A stretch of DNA of 6,835 bases from NORP181 sp047623555 (GTDB lineage: Bacteria; Pseudomonadota; Alphaproteobacteria; Rhodobacterales; Rhodobacteraceae): positions 1-6,835 of the forward strand of contig JBLHMP010000129.1 of assembly GCA_047623555.1 (NCBI GenBank), given 5' to 3'. The translations under genes and the position numbers were made by a program. The first letter of the stretch is position 1. Each line of letters opens with the position of its first letter. A model generated the notes under the pieces. That model did no database searches and was not told where the DNA came from. It was given only the letters and a program-made list of their open reading frames with translations. This document shows positions 1 to 6,564 of the stretch, piece by piece.

Positions 1-1680
1 CGCATCCTGACGGTATTTTTCATATCACTGATCGCAGTGGTTGCCATGGGTGTTTACAGCGGAAATTCCGGCATTCTGAGTTTCGGCCATCTCGCGTTCA
101 TGGCCATCGGGGCCTATGCCGCATCGCTATTGACGCTGCCGGTTCAGTTGAAAATCGCGACACTTCCCAAATTACCGGAATGGCTGGCGAGAACCGAAAT
201 GGGGCTGTTGAATGCAACCATTATTGCGGTGCTGCTCACCTCAGTGGTCGCATTATTCATCGGCATCGCGATTGGCAAACTGGAAGGTTCGGCGACGGTG
301 ATTGCCACGCTCGGGCTGTTGATTATCGTTCATGGCATCACCATTGGTTGGCGGGACGTTACGCGCGGATCGCAAACCTTTTTTGGCATTCCGCGTGAAA
401 CCACGTTGTGGGTGGCCGCGGTTGGGGTTGTCGTGGCACTGGTGGCGGCGCGGATTTATCGTGATTCCATATCGGGGTTGCGGCTGCGGGCGGGGCGCGA
501 AAACGCCATTGCCGCCAGTGCCGTGGGCATCCGCATCCGGCATGAACGTCTGATATCATTTGTGCTAAGTGCTGCGTTGATGGCGCTTTCGGGGGCGTTG
601 ATCGCACATTTCCTGGGCGCGATCAGCCCCAAGAAATTCCACTTCACGGATACGTTTTTGTTGCTGGCCATGTTGATTGTCGGCGGCATGAGCACGGTAA
701 CCGGTGCCGTAACCGGGGCTGTCACCATAACCGTTGTGATCGAAGTATTGCGCCGCCTGGAAGGTGGATTTTCGCTGGGCGGGTTAGAAATTCCTGCCGT
801 ATTCGGCACCACCCAAATCGGCATCGGTCTGATTATTCTCTTTGCCATGTTCCGCAAACCAGACGGGTTGGCGGGATTGAAAGAATGGGAGGAGCGCCTG
901 TTCCCTGTCAAACAAAGCATCGCGAAAATTCAACTCTCTCAGCCCACTCAGCAGATGGCCGAACCCTTGGTTGCCAAGGGTATGACCATGCGCTTTGGCG
1001 GCTTGGTTGCGGTAAACGGTATTTCAATCACCTTGAACCCCGGCGAAATCATGGGGCTGATCGGGCCGAATGGGTCTGGTAAAACGACACTGATGAATAT
1101 GTTGTCGGGTGTCTTAGTGCCAACCGAAGGTGTTTTTCATCGCGGTGATCAAAAACTTTCAGGGTTGGTTTCGCACCAGATTGCAGATCGCGGCATTGCC
1201 CGGACATTCCAGAACATCAGGCTGTTTTCAAACCTGAGCGTCTATCAAAATGTTTTGGTTGCGGCGCTTTCAACGCGCGGTGGTAAAAACGCGGAGGCGC
1301 GCGCCCAGGCCGCCATGTCGCGCATGGGGGTTTATGACCATTACGGCGAAGATGCAGGCACGCTCTCGTATGGTGACCAAAGGCGGGTCGAAATAGCCCG
1401 CGCATTGGCCTGCGATCCAACGTTGTTGTTTCTGGATGAACCTGCCGCGGGCATGAACCGCGAAGAAACCGATGATTTGATGGAAACCCTGCGTGGTCTG
1501 ACCCGTGATCTTGGCATCGGCATTCTGCTGGTGGACCATGGCCTAAAGCTGATCAATCAGCTTTGTGACCGTATTGTCGTACTGAACGAAGGCCATTTGA
1601 TCGCCGAAGGCACACCCAAAGAAATCCGCAACAATCCGGCCGTGATCGAGGCCTATCTCGGCCCTAACCGACAAAAATAG
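1..1680 (+). CDS. Fused Liv-type ABC transporter permease/ATP-binding protein (LivM-LivG), 5' partial
   Basis: This protein combines a membrane permease half and a cytoplasmic ATPase half of a branched-chain amino acid (HAAT) type importer. The frame is open from base 1, so the true start lies upstream; 559 residues are visible. Window residues 1 to about 315 are hydrophobic LivM-like sequence, including the family's GNSGILSFGHLAFMAIGAY stretch near the N-terminus, an EAA-type cytoplasmic loop (AASAVGIRIRHERLISFVLS, around residues 170-190) and a late GGMSTVTGAVTGA segment. From about residue 319 a LivG ATPase follows: Walker A GPNGSGKT (355-362), signature LSYGDQRR (from 455), Walker B LLFLDEP (475-481) and H-loop His513 in VDHGLKLI. 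An in-frame ATG at 955 marks where a separate livG would begin, but no ribosome binding site precedes it, so a true fusion is favoured. Such fusions are known in proteobacteria. The ligand is unknown. Its partners would be the LivF and (broken) LivH encoded downstream. Confidence 0.93.
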   Translation, partial: RILTVFFISLIAVVAMGVYSGNSGILSFGHLAFMAIGAYAASLLTLPVQLKIATLPKLPEWLARTEMGLLNATIIAVLLTSVVALFIGIAIGKLEGSATVIATLGLLIIVHGITIGWRDVTRGSQTFFGIPRETTLWVAAVGVVVALVAARIYRDSISGLRLRAGRENAIAASAVGIRIRHERLISFVLSAALMALSGALIAHFLGAISPKKFHFTDTFLLLAMLIVGGMSTVTGAVTGAVTITVVIEVLRRLEGGFSLGGLEIPAVFGTTQIGIGLIILFAMFRKPDGLAGLKEWEERLFPVKQSIAKIQLSQPTQQMAEPLVAKGMTMRFGGLVAVNGISITLNPGEIMGLIGPNGSGKTTLMNMLSGVLVPTEGVFHRGDQKLSGLVSHQIADRGIARTFQNIRLFSNLSVYQNVLVAALSTRGGKNAEARAQAAMSRMGVYDHYGEDAGTLSYGDQRRVEIARALACDPTLLFLDEPAAGMNREETDDLMETLRGLTRDLGIGILLVDHGLKLINQLCDRIVVLNEGHLIAEGTPKEIRNNPAVIEAYLGPNRQK

Positions 1681-1705
1681 CCAAAACCAACCCGGAGAAG
1701 CACCA

Positions 1706-2863
1706 ATGAAAAAGACACTAATTGTATCAACAATGATGGCTGCTGCGGCATTTTCCATGCCCGCCACTGCCGAAACTCTGACGATTGGCCTTGCCACGGC
1801 GCAGACCGGGGGGCTTGCGGGCTATGACGGTCCGGTGATCGAGGGCTTGCACATTGCGGTTGATGAAATCAACGCCGCAGGTGGCATTGGTGGCAGCATC
1901 ATGATCGAGTTGATCGAAAAAGACGTGCGTTCGGATGCGGCGCAAACCGCAATTGCGGTGCAGGAATTGGCGGACGCAGGCGTTTCCGTGATTGTTTTGC
2001 CCTGTGACGCGGATCCGTCCTTGGCCGCTATTGGCACAATTTCGTCGGCAAAAATCCCGGCCATATCCACCTGCGCATCGTCATCCACCTTGCCGCAGAT
2101 CGGTGGCGATTACATGTTCGCTAACTTTCCGGGCGACAATGTTCAGGCCACGGTCAGTGCCGAATGGGCGCGGGATCAGGGCCACAAATTGGCCTATATA
2201 ATCTATTCGCCCGACAGCCAGTACACCACGATGCCGCTTTATTTTGCGGATGTGTTTGAGGCCCTTGGTGGCAAGATGTTGGGGCAGGACACCCATTCGA
2301 TCGGCCAGCAGGACTTTTCTGCAATCGCCACACGCATCGCGCCGCTGGACCCACAGCCTGACGTGATCATGACGTCATCCTACGAGCCCGACTTTCCCTC
2401 AATGCTCAAATCCTTGCGGGCGGCTGGTGTTACGGCGCAGATGATAGGTGCCGACGGCATCGACAGCCCAACAACCTTTTCGCTGGGCGATGTTGGCGAA
2501 GGTGTGGTGTTTACGACGGCAGGTCATGCCACCCCCGGTAGCCCATTGGAAGAATTCAACGCCAAATACAAAGCCGTCACAGGTAATGATTCAGAAACCG
2601 TGTTTAACGCTGTCGGTTATGATCTGATCGTCGTCGTTGCCGCCGCCGTGACTGCCGCAGGGTCGACTGATCCACAGGCAATTCGGGATTCGTTGGCCAA
2701 TCTTGAAAACGTGCGCGGCGCGACTAGCCTGATCACCTACAAAGGCACCAATGGCATGCCGGTACGCGAAGTCTCACTGATCCGTGTAAAGGCTGGCGAA
2801 CGTGAATTGATCGGGCAACCGAGTCCAACCGCGTCGCTGATCCCCGCACCACGTATGCAATAA
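1706..2863 (+). CDS. Periplasmic substrate-binding protein of a Liv/HAAT-type ABC transporter (LivK-like)
   Basis: This is a solute-binding protein of the Peripla_BP_6 / leucine-binding type that would capture the ligand in the periplasm and deliver it to the LivM/LivH permeases. The 385-residue product starts with a Sec signal peptide (MKK, a hydrophobic core, then MPATA), with likely cleavage after Ala22 giving mature ETLTIGLATAQTGG. This opening beta-strand is typical of the family. Later landmarks are GLHIAVDEINAAGGIGG near residues 47-63, PAISTCASSST near residue 120 and FNAVGYDLIVVV near residue 305. Two cysteines (100 and 123) could form a disulfide, but this is only a possibility. The ATG at 1706 is supported by GGAG at 1694-1697 with 8 bases of spacing. 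The gene lies 25 bases after livMG and 11 before livF, clearly in one operon. No acidic polyamine or peptide binding signature is recognisable, so the ligand is open; 'branched-chain amino acid' is only the family label. Confidence 0.93.
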   Translation: MKKTLIVSTMMAAAAFSMPATAETLTIGLATAQTGGLAGYDGPVIEGLHIAVDEINAAGGIGGSIMIELIEKDVRSDAAQTAIAVQELADAGVSVIVLPCDADPSLAAIGTISSAKIPAISTCASSSTLPQIGGDYMFANFPGDNVQATVSAEWARDQGHKLAYIIYSPDSQYTTMPLYFADVFEALGGKMLGQDTHSIGQQDFSAIATRIAPLDPQPDVIMTSSYEPDFPSMLKSLRAAGVTAQMIGADGIDSPTTFSLGDVGEGVVFTTAGHATPGSPLEEFNAKYKAVTGNDSETVFNAVGYDLIVVVAAAVTAAGSTDPQAIRDSLANLENVRGATSLITYKGTNGMPVREVSLIRVKAGERELIGQPSPTASLIPAPRMQ

Positions 2864-2874
2864 GGTCCAGTTCC

Positions 2875-3591
2875 ATGGCATCGCTTCTTTCAGTTCAGTC
2901 CTTACAGGTCCAATACGGCCCGATCGAAGCGGTGCGCGGAGTTGATTTTGAAATCAAGAAAGGCGAGATGGTCGCCTTTCTTGGCGCCAATGGTGCCGGA
3001 AAATCGTCAACCCTGAATGCGCTGGTCGGGTTGGTTCCAATCGCCAGCGGCACCGTAAACTTTAAGGGAAATGACATCACCGATTGGCCGCCCGAAACCC
3101 TGGCCGCCAACGGTATGACGCTTTCCCCCGAGGGTCGCCGGGTTTTTGGCACCCTTAGTGTGGCGGATAACCTGCGCATGGGGGCCTATTCGGTCACAGA
3201 TAAACAGGTGATCGCAGCCGCATGGGAGCGGGTCTATAGCCTTTTCCCGATCCTGCATGAACGCCGCGACCAGTTTGCCGGAACCCTTTCCGGCGGGCAG
3301 CAACAGATGTTGGCGCTCGGACTGGCCTTGATGTGCAACCCGACACTTTTGTTGCTGGACGAGCCGTCTCTGGGTCTTGCCCCAAAAATCGTCGGGCAGG
3401 TGTTTGATCTTATTTCCAAGCTGCGTGAACAGGGGGTCACGCTGGCCCTTGTGGAACAAAACGTCTCAATGGCGCTTGAGATCGCGGATCGTGGGTACGT
3501 CTTTGCCAGCGGCAAGATCGTTGCCTCGGGTTCGGCGTCAGAGTTGGCGCATTCTGATACTTTGCAATCTGCTTATCTGGGGGGCGAATGA
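2875..3591 (+). CDS. livF: Liv-type ABC transporter ATP-binding protein (LivF)
   Basis: This is the second cytoplasmic ATPase of the importer; it would pair with the LivG domain of the fused protein. At 238 residues it has the normal LivF length. Seen motifs are Walker A GANGAGKS (37-44), the signature LSGGQ (138-142), Walker B LLLLDEP (158-164), the LivF-typical PSLGLAPKIV after Walker B, and VEQNV with Gln195 where most ABC ATPases carry the H-loop histidine. That Gln is usual for LivF, as in E. coli, and is not a defect here. The protein ends in the family-typical SAYLGGE. The ATG at 2875 follows a weak AAGG (2862-2865) that overlaps the livK stop. The stop TGA (3589-3591) overlaps the ATG of livH at 3588, so the two genes were probably translationally coupled. 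Confidence 0.95.
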   Translation: MASLLSVQSLQVQYGPIEAVRGVDFEIKKGEMVAFLGANGAGKSSTLNALVGLVPIASGTVNFKGNDITDWPPETLAANGMTLSPEGRRVFGTLSVADNLRMGAYSVTDKQVIAAAWERVYSLFPILHERRDQFAGTLSGGQQQMLALGLALMCNPTLLLLDEPSLGLAPKIVGQVFDLISKLREQGVTLALVEQNVSMALEIADRGYVFASGKIVASGSASELAHSDTLQSAYLGGE

Positions 3592-4485
3592 TGGATTTAC
3601 AGTTGCAATAAACCGTAAACGCAATCGCACTGGGCGGCACTTATGCCCTGCTTGCCCTTGGTTTGGCCATGGTTTTTTCAATCATGGGGTTGATCAACTT
3701 CGCCCATGGCGAGCTGATGACCATATCGGGCTATACCTTGATGTACTGCGGCATTGCCGGCATTTCTTTTGTGATTGCGGTGCCGCTGGCCATTGCCGCC
3801 GCCATGATCGCCGCCGTTCTGATGGAGTGAATAGCCTTTCGCCCGGTGCGAAATGGATCTGGCGCAACCATGCTTGTAACAAGCTTTGCAGTCTCAATGA
3901 TTTTGCAGGTTCTATTTCAGAACTTTATCTCGACCCGGTCACAGCCTGTACTGCTGCCGCAAATCCTGTCTGACAGTATTACCATTGGCGGCATGGTAAT
4001 CGGTGTGAACAAAATCGCCGCTATCGTTGCGACCATTGTCATGCTGGTTTTTTTTGGATGTGTTCATGAAATACCAGAAAACCGGGATCGCCATGCGCGC
4101 CGCAGCCGAGGATTTTAACATTGCCCGGCTGATGGGAATTCGCGCCAACACCGTCATTGCCGGGGCGTTTGCATTGTCCGGGTTGCTTGCCGGGGTTGCG
4201 GCGGTTCTCTGGGTTTCGCAACGCTCATCTGTCGATCCGCATATGGGATTTTTACCCGTCGTTAAGGCATTTATCGCCGCTATTCTGGGCGGCCTAGGGA
4301 GTTTGCGCGGCGCCGTGGCTGGTGGGTTTTTACTGGGCTTTATTGAGATTTTTCTAGCTGCGTTTTTACCACCGGAATTTCAGCAATTCCGCGATCCGAT
4401 TGGGCTTAGCCTCGTGGTCACGGTCCTTCTGTTCCGCCCCAACGGGCTGATCCCGGCGGCCTCACTGAAGGCCGAAAAGGTATGA
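3588..4485 (+). pseudogene. livH: livH permease pseudogene: two nonsense codons and one frameshift
   Basis: This is the second membrane permease of the importer, full length but disrupted. Joined frames give about 297 residues, the usual LivH size. Landmarks are VFSIMGLINFAHGELMTISGY near the N-terminus, an EAA-like loop (AMRAAAEDFNIARLMGIRAN, from about 4093) and AAILGGLGSLRGAVAGG near the C-terminus. Three lesions are visible. TAA at 3609-3611 is codon 7 counted from the ATG at 3591 and is probably a former CAA. TGA at 3828-3830 sits in VLME-stop-IAFRPVRNG and is probably a former CGA Arg. A one-base shift lies at eight T (4048-4055); seven T would read LVFLDVFMKYQ and restore the frame. 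Both ATG 3588 and ATG 3591 are in frame and overlap the livF stop. The stop TGA overlaps the ATG of the next gene. Because little else has decayed, inactivation looks recent. Sequencing or assembly error could account for the homopolymer change, less easily for the two substitutions. Confidence 0.9.
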
Positions 4486-5258
4486 GTGGGCTGGCTGACA
4501 TAATGGGCCACGGCCTGTTGGGTGAAAACGATCCGGCACCGGTTGAGATGCTAAATGAGCAGAGCGATCATCCGCTCTTGTTGGTCTGTGAACACGCAGG
4601 TCAGGCAATTCCAACAAAACTGAACGGACTGGGTATCAGCCGTGCGGCGCTTGATAGTCACATCGGCTGGGACATCGGGGCCGGGGCCGTAACGCAGGTA
4701 TTGGCCCAAACCTTGGGTGCCCCTGCGGTTTTTCAGCGATATAGCCGTCTGGTGATCGACTGCAACCGGCCTCCGCACGCCTTGGACTCGATCCCCGAAG
4801 TGAGCGACCGGGTGGACATCCCCGAAAACCAGGGGCTGGACCAAAACGCCCGAGCGGCGCGTCGGGTTGAAATATTTGAGCCGTTTCACAAAGCCGTGGC
4901 CAATTGTTATGCACGCAACCCACGCCGGATTGTGTTGTCTATCCATTCCTTTACCCCAGCACTGAATGGGGTTTACCGGCCGTGGGATATTGGCCTACTT
5001 TTCCGCAAGGACACCCGAACCTCCGGGTTGCTGGGTGGGTTTATACACCAGGCCCAGCCGCAATTAACCATCGGCATGAACCAGCCTTACCAGATTGACG
5101 ATAGTTCGGATTGGTTTGTGCCCCGTCACGGCGAAGCACGCGGTGTACCCCACAGTTTGATCGAGATCCGCAATGAACATATTCACAGCGCCGAGGGCCA
5201 AGTCGAATGGGTCGAAATTCTCGGCGCTGCAGTGGCCCGTTTCCTAAAGGATGTTTGA
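4482..5258 (+). CDS. N-formylglutamate amidohydrolase family protein
   Basis: This is a 258-residue member of the N-formylglutamate amidohydrolase (FGase/HutG-like) family, cytoplasmic metalloenzymes that hydrolyse N-formyl or related amide bonds on small amino acids. Family hallmarks are visible in order: LLVCEHAGQAIP (residues 33-44, with Glu37-His38), HIGWDIGAGA (60-69), SRLVIDCNRP (88-97), LSIHSFTP (152-159) and HSLIEIRNE (224-232). These carry the conserved His, Glu, Asp and Arg positions, so the enzyme looks intact. The ATG at 4482 overlaps the livH stop as ATGA; GAAGG at 4467-4471 lies 10 bases upstream. In-frame ATGs at 4503 and 4548 are alternative starts, since residues before about 30 are not conserved. 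There are no hut genes nearby, so histidine breakdown is not indicated. Placement between a Liv importer and a second hydrolase suggests it acts on the imported compound or a product of it. The exact substrate is unknown. Confidence 0.88.
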   Translation: MSGLADIMGHGLLGENDPAPVEMLNEQSDHPLLLVCEHAGQAIPTKLNGLGISRAALDSHIGWDIGAGAVTQVLAQTLGAPAVFQRYSRLVIDCNRPPHALDSIPEVSDRVDIPENQGLDQNARAARRVEIFEPFHKAVANCYARNPRRIVLSIHSFTPALNGVYRPWDIGLLFRKDTRTSGLLGGFIHQAQPQLTIGMNQPYQIDDSSDWFVPRHGEARGVPHSLIEIRNEHIHSAEGQVEWVEILGAAVARFLKDV

Positions 5259-5891
5259 ATGACCCTGACCCAAAATCAGCCATTGGCAGCTGAACAATCA
5301 GCACTTTTGTTTATCGACGTGCAAAACTTTTCTGCGCATCGCAATGGTGCGGAGTTTGACGGGCTGACCGACGCTCAGTTTACAGAAAAACACGGTTGGC
5401 TTTTTGAACAGCTTGAAACCGTCATCCCCAATATGCAGCGCCTACAGGCTGCGTTTCGCAAAGCGGCGATCGAAGTGATGTACACCACCATCGAAAGCCT
5501 GACGCTGGATGGGCGCGACCGCAGCCTTGATTATAAAATCACCGGTTTCAACGTCGCCAAGGGATCATGGGACGGCAAGGTGCTCGACCAAATCGTACCA
5601 TTGGAGGACGAGATCGTGTTGCCCAAATCCTCGTCCTCGGTCTTTGTGTCGACCCATATCGACTATGTGTTGCGTAATCTTGGGGTCAAACAGTTGGTGA
5701 TCTGTGGTTTGTTGACCGACCAATGTGTCGAAAGCGCTGTCCGGGATGCCTGTGATCTGGGCTATCTGGTTACGTTGGTAACCGACGGCTGCGCCACTGA
5801 AACACAGGCGCGTCAGGACAATTCACTGGCGACGATCAAAGGGTATTGCAGACAGATTGCAACCGATGATCTGATCAAGGAACTAATGTAA
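5259..5891 (+). CDS. Isochorismatase-like cysteine hydrolase
   Basis: This is a 210-residue cysteine hydrolase of the isochorismatase superfamily, whose members mostly cleave small amides (nicotinamide, maleamate, ureidoacrylate, N-carbamoyl compounds) and release ammonia or carbamate. The catalytic triad can be placed: Asp20 in LLFIDVQN, Lys123 in IVLPKSSSSVF and Cys156 in GLLTDQCVESAVRDA. The residues GLLT just before the cysteine fit the position of the family's cis-peptide. A charged insertion between Asp20 and Lys123 (about residues 25-55) probably helps shape the substrate pocket. The start ATG directly follows the TGA of the upstream gene, with AAAGGA at 5246-5251 as ribosome binding site. 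The AAGGA at 5878-5882 near its own end probably served the next gene. It was not assigned to nicotinamidase, RutB or biuret hydrolase because no family-specific signature was certain. Co-transcription with a second amide hydrolase suggests sequential cleavage of one substrate. Confidence 0.9.
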   Translation: MTLTQNQPLAAEQSALLFIDVQNFSAHRNGAEFDGLTDAQFTEKHGWLFEQLETVIPNMQRLQAAFRKAAIEVMYTTIESLTLDGRDRSLDYKITGFNVAKGSWDGKVLDQIVPLEDEIVLPKSSSSVFVSTHIDYVLRNLGVKQLVICGLLTDQCVESAVRDACDLGYLVTLVTDGCATETQARQDNSLATIKGYCRQIATDDLIKELM

Positions 5892-5893
5892 TT

Positions 5894-6564
5894 GTGACGG
5901 TGCCGGGTGACCCGTTATATGACCGGGATCGCCAATCAGTGTCGTCGCTCAAAATCTACGGTTTTTTCCGCTTGCGGTAACGGGCGGCGAGGGCTGTCAT
6001 CAGTTTGATGACACCGGACGTCGGCGTCTTGACCTGTCCGGCGCTTGGGGCGCCGCCAGTCTTGGCTATGGGCATCCGGCAAAGTGTTGCGGTTGCCTTG
6101 CGATCTCAGGCGGGCTGACACTTATGCCTTATCCCGACCCTTATCGGCCTTTTGTCGGCGTTACGGAATTTTGACAGTCTGCGACGAAGTTCAAGTTGGG
6201 CTGGCCCGTTCGGAAAAGATGAATTGTTTTGAGCACGAAGGCTTTACCCCTGACATTGTCGTGTTGGGCAAAGGTCTTGGCGGCGGTTTGCCGATCTCTG
6301 CGGTTATTGGCCCGGCAAATCTCATGGAGTTTGCCCAGTCATTTTCTATGCAAACGTTGCATGGGAACCCGGTTTGCGCCTCTGCGGCGCTGGCGGTTCT
6401 AGACACAATCGAGGCCGAAGACCTGATCGCACAGGCGGTAGAAACCGGAGCGTATTTGCAGCAGTCCATCGCACAGGCCGTGGAAAACCAGCCCCTGATC
6501 GGAGAGGTTCGCGGGCGTGGGTTGACGATCGGCGTCGAACTCGTGTTGGACGATACTAAAACGC
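5894..6564 (+). pseudogene. Class-III PLP aminotransferase pseudogene: frameshifts, internal deletions, C-terminus lost to an IS
   Basis: These are remnants of a class-III (4-aminobutyrate/omega-amino acid type) aminotransferase that followed the cysteine hydrolase by two bases. GTG 5894 opens a frame reading PLYDRDRQSVSSLKIYGFF, then ends at TAA 5978. Restoring one T in the run at 5962-5967 gives FFPLAVTGGEG and continues to LDLSGAWGAASLGYGHPA (to 6081). Skipping one A at 6081-6083 gives SVAVALRSQAG (to about 6111). The next recognisable piece, LTLMPYPDPYRPF (6115-6153), belongs about 100 residues further into the family. After it comes RRYGILTVCDEVQVGLARS in another frame, with another 50-60 residues missing. 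The PLP-ring Asp (6183-6185, CDEVQ) and the PLP lysine (6270-6272, LGKGLGGGLPISA) survive, but the phosphate-binding region between the two deletions' flanks is gone. Similarity ends after VELVLDDTKT, where the insertion sequence begins; the right boundary is approximate. The longest open stretch (6045-6587) is not a real gene start. Confidence 0.88.

Noticed and set aside
456..920. 154-residue minus-strand open frame
   Set aside because: It lies wholly within the permease half of the fused gene and has no recognisable domain; it is an antisense shadow of moderately GC-rich coding DNA. The 150-residue frame at 3007-3459 opposite livF is rejected for the same reason.
4040..4070. Programmed frameshifting at the T8 run in livH
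   Set aside because: Two upstream nonsense codons already prevent a product, and permeases of this family are not known to use frameshifting. Slippage mutation is simpler.
3377..4118. Plus-strand frames at 3377-3973 and 3846-4118 as separate genes
   Set aside because: The first is an out-of-frame reading of livF and livH. The second is only the middle of the livH frame after its second stop codon.
3588..4485. Stop-codon reassignment or readthrough in livH
   Set aside because: The two stops differ (TAA and TGA), and TAA, TGA and TAG all end other genes here at the right places. A frameshift is also present, so recoding would not rescue the gene.
5903..5916. CGGGTGACCCG inverted repeat just after the cysteine hydrolase as a terminator
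   Set aside because: The arms leave almost no loop, no T run follows, and the bases encode the aminotransferase N-terminus.
5936..6121. Minus-strand 61-residue open frame
   Set aside because: It is antisense to the aminotransferase N-terminal remnants, which have clear family similarity on the plus strand.
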